Source: Bernardetia sp. ABR2-2B
GTDB taxonomy: Bacteria; Bacteroidota; Bacteroidia; Cytophagales; Bernardetiaceae
NCBI RefSeq assembly: GCF_037126435.1
Contig: NZ_CP147020.1
Coordinates: forward strand, 1,449,001-1,513,000
Length of the DNA stretch: 64,000 nucleotides
Direction: 5' to 3'
The notes under the pieces were generated by a model. The model ran no database searches, was not told the DNA's origin, and saw nothing but the letters and a program-made list of their open reading frames with translations. This document shows positions 1 through 9,774 of the stretch, piece after piece. A program made the position numbers and the translations under genes. Positions within the stretch are counted from its first letter, which is position 1, and each line of letters starts with the position of its first letter.

Positions 1-162
1 TTATTATCTCTATAATACAATTTTCAAAAAGCACTTTTTTGTTAAAAAAATTGATTTATCAAAAAAAAACAAAATATTATTTACATTATGTCAATAAAAG
101 TAAATTTTAGTTTCGTAAAATAATTAATTTAAAACGTTTTATATGTTTTTTATGCCTTATGT

Positions 163-192
163 TTGATGATACTTTTAAATGTAATACATTTG
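163..192 (+). promoter_or_regulatory. Bacteroidota-type promoter of the first RHS gene
   Basis: TTG at 163-165 and TACATTTG at 185-192 are separated by 19 bases, matching the Bacteroidota sigma-A pattern TTG-N19-TAnnTTTG. It lies about 40 bp before the ATG at 234. Transcription starting near 199 would exclude the upstream in-frame ATG at 159, which supports the downstream start. Bases 1-162 are very AT-rich and show nothing else I can support. Confidence 0.7.
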
Positions 193-233
193 CACCTTCA
201 AACAACTCAATTATTCTCTGTAAAGGCATAACT

Positions 234-3200
234 ATGAAACTATTCCAACTTTATACCATCTTTCTTTTTGTATTTTTATCATCTATTTACACAACTACAC
301 AGGCACAAGGAACGGGAGACCAAGACCCATTAGAAGTAAAAATCTTTCCACCTTCTCCCAATACAGCGAGTTTGGGGAAGTATGGAGAAGTACCTGTGGG
401 TTTATACACAGGAATTCCACAAATTTCTATTCCACTTACCACAGTACAGAGCGGAAGCCTTTCAATGCCTATTAGTTTGAGTTACCATGCAGGTGGCATA
501 CGTGTAGAAGAAATTGCAAGTTGGGTAGGCTTAGGTTGGAGCTTGAATGCTGGAGGGGTTATTACTAGACAGGTTAGGGGGATTCCTGATGAGTTGGATA
601 TGGATAGGCAAGAGAATATTGGTAATATAAAAATAAGTGAAGCTAATAATCCTAATCTTGCAAGAGAATTGATGTCAGATGTAGTTTTTGGTTCTAGAGA
701 TACTCAATCTGATTTATATGTTTTTAATATTAATGGAATATCGGGAAAGTTTTTTCTTGGAAATGATAATGAAGTCTTATTTGATAAGCAACAGGACTTA
801 AAAGTAAAGAGAATAGACGCTTCTTCGTGGATAATGACTGATGGTAGTGGTAATAAATACTATTTTGGAAAAAGTAAAGATAAATCAAAAGCTGCTATTG
901 AGATTGGAGAGAACTTCTCAGTAAATAATCTTTCTAGTGATGGTTATAGCGCAATTACAGCTTGGTATATCACAGAAATAGAAGACGTCACAGAACAACA
1001 TAAAATAAATTTTAACTATAAAACAGTACCATCAATTAGCTATTACAGAAGTGCAGAAAAAGAGATGTTATCAGTAACTAATTCAGATGCTTGTTCTGCT
1101 CCTTACTTAGGATACAAGAGGTATTTTACAGCCTCTATGGTTGACCAAATTATACTAGAATCAATAACAAGTCAGAATCAAAAGATAAATTTCATAACAG
1201 ATGTAGATAGAGAAGACTTAAAAGATGGTTTCGGTAGAGCAGCAAAGGCTTTAAGTAAAATTATTGTTGTGCGTAATGATAATCAAAGTATTATAAGAGA
1301 ATACAATCTATCTTATAGTTATTTTCCATCTCTAGGTGTAACAAATAGATATAATCAACTTAATATTTCAGACGAACAACGGTATAAAAAATTACGTCTG
1401 AATCAAGTTCAAGAGAAAAATGGAAACTTAATAATTCCACCTCACAAGTTTGAATACAATTCTCTCCCTATCCCCGAACGTTTTTCTTGTCAAATGGACT
1501 TTTGGGGATTTTACAATGGTAAAGATGAAAATGATAATCGGTATAACTTGAAATTGATTCCCACTTCAGATATTTCATTTCTTCCCTATTCAGACCTTCA
1601 GGTTCGTTATGAAGGAGCAAATCGTTTACCTGATGAAAAATACATGAAAGCTGGAATACTAGAAAAGATAGTTTATCCTACAGGAGGTTATACCAAATTT
1701 GAGTACGAAGCAAATAAAACAATAGATATAATAAAGTTTCCAAAAGGTTATAGAAATGAGTATGTCTTTAGACGTAAAAGAATGGAAGTTATTGAAGATA
1801 ATCTAAATACAACCACAGAGCAAATATTTGAAATAAACAATGCTTCTGAACCAGGACAAGTCATACCTAAAATTCCTTTAGAATGGAGGCTTGAAAATAT
1901 GCACTGTGAAGGAGACTTTGCTACAATTACTTGTGGAATAGAAATACGAATAGAAAGTATATCAAATCCTACATTTACTCCTATTACTTTACGTAATGAA
2001 ACAGGAACGGTATTTCTAGAAAATGGAACTTACAAAATGATTTGTATAATGGATTTTGATGCCAATCCAGACATTAGAAAAGTAGATATTATATATAACT
2101 GGGAAGAAGGTGTGTCTACACAAGAAAAAATGGCAGGAGGATTAAGGATAAAAACAGTAAAATCATATAATGATGAGTTTGCAACACCAATTGTAAAACA
2201 ATACGAATACAAGTCAGATAATGGACTAAGTAGTGGTAGAATGCCTGGTAGGATTATGAATAGTTATTTTGCATCTGTACCTTCTTGTCCTTTTGTAACA
2301 ACAGCAGTGGCTTTAAGTTCGGGTAGCTACTACCCTTTAGTAAATACTAAAGGAGGGTACATAGGATATCAAACAGTTACTGTTTATGATGGACTTAATA
2401 AGGAGTTGGGAAAAAGCGTAAATAATTATTCATTTGGGTCAGACGTGTTTTTGGTAGGTAATTATGGAGCTCCTTTTGCAACTATCTCAAAAGAACATGT
2501 AAGAGGTTTGCTATTGTCTAATAAAAAGTATCTCAGCAATACGTCAAATACATATTCATTAATAAGTGAAACCATAAATGATTATAGTTTTGCTAATACA
2601 ATAGAAATACCAAATTTAGTAGTTACTCAAGTAGGAACAGAAGCGGGGGGGGGCACCTCAATGGTTTTGAATAAGTATGGGTATGTAGAGTATAATACAA
2701 CCTCTTCTTGGCAACGCCTATATAGCACCACTCAAAAAACATACGATCCAAATAACTCTCAACTACTAAAAGAACAGACAACAAACTACTTCTATAATGA
2801 AGATGCTCGTCATACCTTGCCGATTCGTACTGAAACGATAGTAGATGGAAAAAAACTAAGCACACATACGAAATACCCTCTTGATTATGCTGTTTTATCT
2901 ACCTCTAATGAGGTAAGTAAAGGTATTTATTATCTACAAGATAAAAACGTAATCGGCATTCCTGTTGAAACATATACAACAGAGTCATCAGAAGGTGAAA
3001 AGGATCAAGAAAAAGTCATTTCTGCTCAAATGATGGTTTATAATCAAGATAAACCTTTCTTGAAAGAAATACATCAACTAGAAGCAAATTCTGCTGTTGC
3101 TGATAATCCAATAGAAAACTTTGTTCCTTCTTCTATCAATGCACAAGGAGAGTTTGTAAATGACTCTCGTTATGAGAAGCGTTTGGAGTATTTTAAGTAT

Positions 3201-3785
3201 GACGAATTCGGAAACCCATTGGAGTTTGGAAAGACAAAAGACGTACACAAATCTTATATCTGGGGATATAAAAATACTTATCCTATTGCAGAAGTAATTA
3301 ATGCTTCTCAAGATCAAATTTTTCACACCTCATTTGAAGAGGGTGGAACTAGTCAAGAAGCTCGTACAGGAAAGCGTAGTTTTAGAATACAAAGTATTTA
3401 TTCTATGAAAGAAGACCTACCTAGTGGAGAATATCTTTTTTCTGTATGGGTAAAAGGAGCAGGAACTCTTACAGTTTTAGATAACAGCAAAACTTTTGAT
3501 TCTCCTAATGAGTGGTTGCGTATTGAATTTAAACTTAGCATAGATAATAATACAGATATCAATATTGTTGGAGATGATTTTCTTATAGATGAAATTCGTT
3601 TGCACCCTTTAGAAGCACACATGATTACACGTACTTATACACCTTTAATTGGAGTTAGCTCAGAAACAAATGTAAATCATAACTCTAATTTTTATGAGTA
3701 TGATGCACTTCAACGCTTACATATCATACGTGACAAAGAAGGAAATATTATCAAGCGTACTGATTACGAATATAAAGGAAACTAA
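234..3785 (+). CDS. Secreted RHS/YD-repeat family protein without core domain (1183 aa)
   Basis: Large exported protein of the Bacteroidota RHS class. The ATG at 234 is chosen because it opens a signal peptide (about residues 1-24, MKLFQLY... to TTTQAQ) and lies downstream of the promoter; the frame also opens 75 bp earlier without a signal. The N-terminal region has the SpvB/Tc-toxin-like stretch GLYTGIPQISIPL and SYHAGGIRVEEIASWVGLGW. The C-terminal part has YD-like motifs (YFKYDEFGNPLEFGKT, YIWGYKNTYPIAEV) followed by a carbohydrate-binding-like beta domain and a final YD repeat (YEYDALQRL). It has no RHS-associated core, which is in the next gene 73 bp downstream, so the two probably act as a pair at the cell surface. 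A G9 tract at 2645-2653 lies inside the frame. A carrier or adhesin role is inferred from family and context. Confidence 0.8.
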   Translation: MKLFQLYTIFLFVFLSSIYTTTQAQGTGDQDPLEVKIFPPSPNTASLGKYGEVPVGLYTGIPQISIPLTTVQSGSLSMPISLSYHAGGIRVEEIASWVGLGWSLNAGGVITRQVRGIPDELDMDRQENIGNIKISEANNPNLARELMSDVVFGSRDTQSDLYVFNINGISGKFFLGNDNEVLFDKQQDLKVKRIDASSWIMTDGSGNKYYFGKSKDKSKAAIEIGENFSVNNLSSDGYSAITAWYITEIEDVTEQHKINFNYKTVPSISYYRSAEKEMLSVTNSDACSAPYLGYKRYFTASMVDQIILESITSQNQKINFITDVDREDLKDGFGRAAKALSKIIVVRNDNQSIIREYNLSYSYFPSLGVTNRYNQLNISDEQRYKKLRLNQVQEKNGNLIIPPHKFEYNSLPIPERFSCQMDFWGFYNGKDENDNRYNLKLIPTSDISFLPYSDLQVRYEGANRLPDEKYMKAGILEKIVYPTGGYTKFEYEANKTIDIIKFPKGYRNEYVFRRKRMEVIEDNLNTTTEQIFEINNASEPGQVIPKIPLEWRLENMHCEGDFATITCGIEIRIESISNPTFTPITLRNETGTVFLENGTYKMICIMDFDANPDIRKVDIIYNWEEGVSTQEKMAGGLRIKTVKSYNDEFATPIVKQYEYKSDNGLSSGRMPGRIMNSYFASVPSCPFVTTAVALSSGSYYPLVNTKGGYIGYQTVTVYDGLNKELGKSVNNYSFGSDVFLVGNYGAPFATISKEHVRGLLLSNKKYLSNTSNTYSLISETINDYSFANTIEIPNLVVTQVGTEAGGGTSMVLNKYGYVEYNTTSSWQRLYSTTQKTYDPNNSQLLKEQTTNYFYNEDARHTLPIRTETIVDGKKLSTHTKYPLDYAVLSTSNEVSKGIYYLQDKNVIGIPVETYTTESSEGEKDQEKVISAQMMVYNQDKPFLKEIHQLEANSAVADNPIENFVPSSINAQGEFVNDSRYEKRLEYFKYDEFGNPLEFGKTKDVHKSYIWGYKNTYPIAEVINASQDQIFHTSFEEGGTSQEARTGKRSFRIQSIYSMKEDLPSGEYLFSVWVKGAGTLTVLDNSKTFDSPNEWLRIEFKLSIDNNTDINIVGDDFLIDEIRLHPLEAHMITRTYTPLIGVSSETNVNHNSNFYEYDALQRLHIIRDKEGNIIKRTDYEYKGN
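2645..2653 (+). repeat. G9 homopolymer tract inside RHS gene (possible phase-variation site)
   Basis: Nine consecutive G residues encode part of an Ala-Gly-Gly-Gly-Thr stretch. The surrounding DNA is very AT-rich and I saw no other G run of this length in the window. Gain or loss of one G would frameshift the last 380 or so residues of the RHS protein. The length of nine keeps the frame open here. Confidence 0.75.
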
Positions 3786-3858
3786 AAAATAAAAAGCTAA
3801 AAAAGCTTTTCTTAAAAACATTCAAAAAATTGCATTCACTATTTTATCTGATTTTACA

Positions 3859-6800
3859 ATGAAATTCTTACTGACTTTATTATTTTCGCTTTTAGTTTTC
3901 TTTCAAGTCTCTGCTCAATATATAAATGGTTCTACTACTGCTCAAGTTGGAGAATGTAGCTCATATTCACTTGGAGACTGGGGAAATGCTTGTGTAACAG
4001 TAACTTGGTCTGTATCAGGAGGTACGATAAGTGGAAGTAACATAAATACTCCTAGTGTAGAAATATGTTGGACAACTGTTGGCACACAAACTATTTCAGT
4101 AAACGATGGATGTGGCAGAACAGAATCTATTCAGGTTCAAGTTTCTTGCGCTCCTTTATCCATCACACCCTCCACCACAACAGCCTGTATAGGTCAGCCT
4201 GTTACGCTTACGGCTGATGGATATGATTCGTATTCTTGGACAGGAGCTGTTGGAAGTGGAAACACAGCTACTTTTACACCTACAAGCACAGGTACACATA
4301 CAGTTTACGTTACTGGAACAACTGGAAACTGCACAACGACAAATTCTGTAACTATTCAAGTAAACCCTGCTCCAACAGTTACAAATCCTATAACGATTCA
4401 AGCAGGAGAAACAGCTACACTTTGTGCAACACAAGGAGATTCTTATTTATGGAGACCAAATGGGGAAACAAGCTCGTGTATTACAGTTTCTCCTTCTGAA
4501 ACAACAAACTATTCTGTTGATGTAACAAATTCTTGTGGCACAACCACCCTAAGTACACAAGTAATTGTAGAAGGTGCGCCTTTATCTATCAATGCAGATG
4601 ATGTTTGTTTTGGGCAAGATATTCAAGTAACAGCAACAGGTGGAACTCCTCCTTACTCATTTTCTTCTAATGCAACTATTATATCACAGAATAATCAGTT
4701 GGGAATAGCTACTATCCGTCCTTCTTCAGCAGGAAACATAACTATCTCTGTTACAGATAACACAGGGGCTTCTGTCAGCAAAACAGTAGAAGCAAAACCT
4801 AGCCCTTCTTTTGGTGTAGATGTAAACAATGCAGTGGTTTGCTCAGGAGAAACTGCTACAATGACTATCATAAATGGAAATGCAGATAGTTATTTTTGGG
4901 AAATAGATGGAGGAAATGCTATACTTTCAGCTACCACAGGACCAAGCATTCAAGTAACGCCTACGGCAAGTTTTGTTAGATTAAAAATAACAGGAGTAAT
5001 TGGAGATTGTTCGTTCAGTATGTACAGAGGTGTTTCTATTTCTTCTGGACAAGTGGCTATCACTAGCGCACCCGAGCCTGTTTGTAGTGGAGGTACAATA
5101 TGGTTATACGGAGAAGGCGCAATGACTTATGAATGGATAGCGAATGGACAAGTAATAGGTACGAATGCCTCTGTTCAAGCTACCTTCTTACAGCCTACTC
5201 AAGTATTTTTGATAGGAAGAGATGAATGTGGAAATACAAGTACAGATGATATAATTGTTTCCGTATCTGCTGCATTGCCTTTAGAAGTAACCCCTCAAAC
5301 AGCTACTATTTCGCTCGGACAAAGCGTAACCTATACAGCTTCTTCGTCTGAAAACCTCACTTATACGTGGTTTGATGAAGATGAGACACAACAACTCGGC
5401 ACAGGAGCTACGCTTACACAAATACCTACTGAAAACTCTACTTATATCTTGGTTGCTTCTAATGGAACGTGTGAAGAACGAAGAGAAGTACATGTTATTT
5501 TGACAATGGATAGCGAAACTGTTTTTTGCGCTCCTTTCAAAGAACAAACTTTTGAGCCTATCCCTACTGAAATTTATGTAATGCAAAACCCTCAATTGGG
5601 CAAAAACTACATTCGTTCGGAAACGATGCTTACGCCTGTAAAGACACAAACAGAAATAGAGTTTCTTCCTATCAACAACGACGGAAAAGCAGTTGCTTTT
5701 GGTTTCTTTGATGGATTAGGAAGAGATGAGCAAACGGTACAGATAGAAGCCTCTCCAACTAAAAGAAATATCATTCAACATATAGAATATGATGAATTTG
5801 GAAGAATGCCAAAAGGATTTTTGCCACACACAGGAGGAAATAGATATAATCCTTTCCAAGCAAATGCAGCTACTGAACAGATGGCATTTTATCAAAATCC
5901 GATAGCCGAGTATGCCACAACGACAATTCCTTATTCAGAAAAGATATTCGAAAACTCTCCGTATAGCCGTGTACTAGAACAGGCTGCACAAGGAGAAGCG
6001 TATAGTTTGCAGAGTGGACACACTATAAAAGCATCAGAACGTCCAAATAACGCAACAGACCAAGTTCATCAATGGTATTACGATGAGGCTACTAGAAGAC
6101 TCAAATCAGATAATTTTTATGCTGATGGTGAGCTTTGGATAAACGAGACAGAAGACGAACACGGCACAAAAACGTGGCAGTTTACCGATAAACTAGGAAG
6201 ACTTATTTTACAACGTACGCAACTAAAAGAAGCAGATTTTGTAGAAACCTATTATGTTTATCACAAACGATTCTTGAAAAAACCTCAATTTATCATTCAG
6301 CCAGAGGGAGTGAAAAATCATTATGGACAGCAAGTAGTACAGATTTATCCTATTCAAATAGCGAATTGGACATTTCGCTATCAATACGATGGCAGAGGAA
6401 GAGTTCATAAAAAATGGATACCGGGGCAAGATGGCGCATCTACTTTTATTTATGATGAGCGTGATAGAATGATTTTGGCACAAACTCCAAATCAGATAAG
6501 TAAAAGAGAATGGACATTTACCAAATATGATGCACTCAATCGCCCTATTATGTCTGGTCTCTATTTTTCTACTAAGACAGTTTCAGAACTACAAACTGAA
6601 ATAGAAGCCCAAGAGCTTAAAGATATGTACGAAGTGAGAGAACTTGATGTTCCTTTTGGGTATTCGAATGGTAGCTTTCCGATTATTGAAGATACCAAAA
6701 GCGTACTTAGCGTTATTTATTACGATGGCTATTGTGATATTTTTGATGAAGATGCAGAAGCTGAATCGTTCTTATTTGCTTCAAATCCTTTAGTTTTGGA

Positions 6801-9774
6801 AGAAGAACAAGCTGCTACCGTTCGTGGTCTGACAACGGTAAGCAAGACAAGAGTATTGGATAGTAAAGGCGAATGGCTTTCTAGCGTTATTTATTACGAT
6901 GATTATCACCGTTCTATCCAAACACAAACGCAACAAATGGGTGGCAACTGGGATATTATGACTAACCTTTACGACTTTAGTGGAAAAGTCTTGAAAACGC
7001 ACCAAGAACACCAAAGCAATACAATACCAGTTGTGGTAAAACAAGGTTTTGAGTATGACCACACAGGAAGACTTTTGAAAACATTCCATCAAGTGAATAA
7101 CAAACCAGTCGTTTTACTTTCTAGCGTACAATATAATGAAGTCGGACAGGTAAAAGGCAAAGGATTGCATGGAGCTACACCATTACAAGCAATTAATTTC
7201 AAGTACAATATTAGAGGGTGGCTGACTCATATCAATGACTTAGCCAATGTCAAAAAAGATGACCCAACTAGTAGTCTTTTTGCCTTCAAGATTTCGTATG
7301 ACGAAGCACAACAATTTAATGGAAATATTGGTAAAGTAGAGTGGAAAAGCGTAACTGATGCTGTTGAGCGTGGTTATGATTTTAGTTATGATAACTTAAA
7401 TCGTCTGACAAATGCAGATTATTTCTACGACCAAACAGCTTCTACTTATCAAGAAGACTATTCTGTTTTCAATATTAAGTATGATAACAACGGAAATATC
7501 GAAACGCTTTCTCGCAACGGACTTTTAGATATGCAGCCTTCAAGAGACCCACAAAATCCTATCAAAACCTATGGTTTGATTGACGATTTGCATTACAGCT
7601 ACCGAGAGGGAAGAAGCACAAATAACAGTAATAGACTGCTAGAGGTAGTAGATGCAGCAGGTCAAAACTCTGGTATTGCTGGAGATTTTCAAGACGTAAA
7701 TACTGGAAAAGGAATTGATTATTTGTATGATAAAAATGGAAATCTGATTGCTGACGGAAACAAAGGTATTTCTAGCATTATCTACAATCACTTGAATCTA
7801 CCAGAAGAAATTACGTTTTTAAACAAAAATAAAATCAAAAACACCTACGATGCAGCAGGAATAAAACTAAAAAGTCAAATCATAGAAAATGGTAAGCCAA
7901 TTCGCACCACATTTTATAGAAACGGTTTTATCTATGAAGGAACAGGAGTAAGCGCAGGTGCTGACATTGGAATTGGTATAGGTGGAGGAGCAGGAGAAAC
8001 AAAACCTGTAATGCTACGCTTCTTTGGAACAGCAGAGGGACGCATTGTAAACAAAGCTGAAACTCGTGGAGAGACGGATTTTGTCTATGAATACCACTAC
8101 AAAGACCATTTGGGCAACTTACGTGTAGCTTTCCAAGCAGAAGAAAGCAAAGTAAAAGAAAAATTCTCTCTCACAATGGAAGCCGACAGCGCACAAAGTG
8201 AAGAGAAAGAATTTGAAAACGTAGCAGCAGCACGAAGCGACCAAAAAGACAAAGAAGGACACTATTCGGCAGCCCTAGAAAACTCAAAACAAGCCATTTC
8301 GAAAACGATAGCCGTTAAGAAAGGCGATAAAATAAAAGCAAGTGTTTTTGCGACACACGACCCAGCCATTGCCAATACTGACCCAACAAAAGCGATTGCA
8401 GAGGCTAAAAAAGATGTTTTGATGTCTTTAGGAAGTGCAGCAGCAGGAACTATTATTACCCATCCGACACAGCAAGAAATAGATATTCCATTAAATCCAG
8501 AAATAAGTCCAGCCCGAACGGAAATTATAAAAGCTCCAAAAGTAAGGTTTAATCTATTGGATTTTGTGCCAGTAGTTCGTAATTTACGTAAGCTAAATCG
8601 TGCTAAAAAAGCAAAAGGCTTAGAGCAAGATACGTATTTTGTACCGAAAGGCGAGTTAGTTTTGGAGTTAAGAGATTCTACCGATAGTCTTATCTTTGAG
8701 AAACGAGAAAAACTGACTATTTCTTCTGCTGTTTCGTGGGAAAAGCTAGTTTCAGACCTAGAAATCAAAGAAGACGGAAATCTATCTGTTTATATTGATA
8801 ATGCTAGTTCTGATAAAGTTTATTTTGATGAGTTTATCATTGAGAGAACAGAAGGAGTACAAGCCGTAGTAGTTCAAGAAAACCACTATTATCCTTTTGG
8901 TATGAATATGAAAGGGATTGAGGAATTGGATTTGCAGAGTTTAGGTAATACAGATGAGCATCGTTTTCAGTACAATGGAAAGGAAAAAGAGGAAAGTTTT
9001 GGGTTGTATTGGAGTAGTTACGGAGCTAGAGAATATGATATGCAACTTGGACGTTTTCATACCTTAGACCCTAAAGCAGAGATTTATCATGATTGGAGTT
9101 CTTATTTGTATGCAGCGAACAATCCTATTGTGCTTACAGACAAGAATGGAGAAGGTCCAGAAGGAGAAAATGATGGAAAGAAGGCTGTAATTGCTGTAAA
9201 TGAAGATGGAGTTTCAATACATCTTGAAAATTTACCACAAGCAGTTGACTCATTTTTAACAGAAGTAGATAATGCTTTCTCTGGAATAATCAACTATCTT
9301 GAAGCAAATAAGACAGGAGATTTTGAAGTAGGAAGTGGTTCTACAAAATCAAGTGGTATTGCAACAGTAGGAGAAAACGGCTCAAATGATGTCAAAGAAA
9401 CTGATAAATCTGCTACTGATCCTAAGGTCATAAAAGAAAAAAACTTGAATGCTGCAAAACTAGCTACGAACTTAAATGAGGCAGGAAGTAAATCTGGAGT
9501 ATTGAATAGTGCTAAAATGGCAAGTGGAGCTGCTGATATTTGGGGAGCAGGTCTAAATCTTACTGGTTATGAAGAACCTAAAGAAGAAGTTAAAATTGAT
9601 ACTCCTTTGGCAAATAATTATCCAAAATATGATAAGGATAAACTTTTGAAAACTGATGCTCTTGGAGCAGGTCCTTTAAGACCTGTGCAAGGGAATGACA
9701 CTTTGAGGCAACAAAACTTTACTTATCCAAATGGAGAAACACTACCCGATACGGTTCAAATCGAAATAGAATAA
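3859..9774 (+). CDS. Secreted RHS repeat-associated core domain protein with Ig/PKD-like N-terminus (1971 aa)
   Basis: Signal peptide at residues 1-19 (ends QVSAQ). Residues about 20-550 are Ig/PKD-like beta repeats rich in Ser/Thr with paired cysteines. From about 556 (CAPFKEQTFEPIP) comes the DUF6443-type domain that precedes RHS repeats in Bacteroidota. YD repeats follow (FEYDHTGRLLKTF, YLYDKNGNLIADGNKG), with the motif YKDHLGNLRVAF near residue 1412. After an insertion with a carbohydrate-binding-like fold comes the RHS core at about 1674-1760 (HYYPFGMNMKG, RFQYNGKEKEESFGLYW, GAREYDMQLGRFHTLDP, YAANNPIVLTDKNG). The last 210 residues form a variable tail in which I recognise no known toxin. 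In polymorphic RHS systems this tail is the effector and the following gene encodes immunity; here that is inferred from a one-base overlap with the next gene. Confidence 0.85.
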   Translation: MKFLLTLLFSLLVFFQVSAQYINGSTTAQVGECSSYSLGDWGNACVTVTWSVSGGTISGSNINTPSVEICWTTVGTQTISVNDGCGRTESIQVQVSCAPLSITPSTTTACIGQPVTLTADGYDSYSWTGAVGSGNTATFTPTSTGTHTVYVTGTTGNCTTTNSVTIQVNPAPTVTNPITIQAGETATLCATQGDSYLWRPNGETSSCITVSPSETTNYSVDVTNSCGTTTLSTQVIVEGAPLSINADDVCFGQDIQVTATGGTPPYSFSSNATIISQNNQLGIATIRPSSAGNITISVTDNTGASVSKTVEAKPSPSFGVDVNNAVVCSGETATMTIINGNADSYFWEIDGGNAILSATTGPSIQVTPTASFVRLKITGVIGDCSFSMYRGVSISSGQVAITSAPEPVCSGGTIWLYGEGAMTYEWIANGQVIGTNASVQATFLQPTQVFLIGRDECGNTSTDDIIVSVSAALPLEVTPQTATISLGQSVTYTASSSENLTYTWFDEDETQQLGTGATLTQIPTENSTYILVASNGTCEERREVHVILTMDSETVFCAPFKEQTFEPIPTEIYVMQNPQLGKNYIRSETMLTPVKTQTEIEFLPINNDGKAVAFGFFDGLGRDEQTVQIEASPTKRNIIQHIEYDEFGRMPKGFLPHTGGNRYNPFQANAATEQMAFYQNPIAEYATTTIPYSEKIFENSPYSRVLEQAAQGEAYSLQSGHTIKASERPNNATDQVHQWYYDEATRRLKSDNFYADGELWINETEDEHGTKTWQFTDKLGRLILQRTQLKEADFVETYYVYHKRFLKKPQFIIQPEGVKNHYGQQVVQIYPIQIANWTFRYQYDGRGRVHKKWIPGQDGASTFIYDERDRMILAQTPNQISKREWTFTKYDALNRPIMSGLYFSTKTVSELQTEIEAQELKDMYEVRELDVPFGYSNGSFPIIEDTKSVLSVIYYDGYCDIFDEDAEAESFLFASNPLVLEEEQAATVRGLTTVSKTRVLDSKGEWLSSVIYYDDYHRSIQTQTQQMGGNWDIMTNLYDFSGKVLKTHQEHQSNTIPVVVKQGFEYDHTGRLLKTFHQVNNKPVVLLSSVQYNEVGQVKGKGLHGATPLQAINFKYNIRGWLTHINDLANVKKDDPTSSLFAFKISYDEAQQFNGNIGKVEWKSVTDAVERGYDFSYDNLNRLTNADYFYDQTASTYQEDYSVFNIKYDNNGNIETLSRNGLLDMQPSRDPQNPIKTYGLIDDLHYSYREGRSTNNSNRLLEVVDAAGQNSGIAGDFQDVNTGKGIDYLYDKNGNLIADGNKGISSIIYNHLNLPEEITFLNKNKIKNTYDAAGIKLKSQIIENGKPIRTTFYRNGFIYEGTGVSAGADIGIGIGGGAGETKPVMLRFFGTAEGRIVNKAETRGETDFVYEYHYKDHLGNLRVAFQAEESKVKEKFSLTMEADSAQSEEKEFENVAAARSDQKDKEGHYSAALENSKQAISKTIAVKKGDKIKASVFATHDPAIANTDPTKAIAEAKKDVLMSLGSAAAGTIITHPTQQEIDIPLNPEISPARTEIIKAPKVRFNLLDFVPVVRNLRKLNRAKKAKGLEQDTYFVPKGELVLELRDSTDSLIFEKREKLTISSAVSWEKLVSDLEIKEDGNLSVYIDNASSDKVYFDEFIIERTEGVQAVVVQENHYYPFGMNMKGIEELDLQSLGNTDEHRFQYNGKEKEESFGLYWSSYGAREYDMQLGRFHTLDPKAEIYHDWSSYLYAANNPIVLTDKNGEGPEGENDGKKAVIAVNEDGVSIHLENLPQAVDSFLTEVDNAFSGIINYLEANKTGDFEVGSGSTKSSGIATVGENGSNDVKETDKSATDPKVIKEKNLNAAKLATNLNEAGSKSGVLNSAKMASGAADIWGAGLNLTGYEEPKEEVKIDTPLANNYPKYDKDKLLKTDALGAGPLRPVQGNDTLRQQNFTYPNGETLPDTVQIEIE

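Noticed and set aside
5281-5649. Minus-strand 122-codon frame inside the RHS gene
   Set aside because: Antisense shadow of the repeat region; composition is unlike real genes here.
8262-8768. Long minus-strand frame (168 codons) inside the RHS core gene
   Set aside because: It lies wholly inside a well-supported coding region, is Ser/Phe-rich as expected for an antisense shadow, and has no family match.
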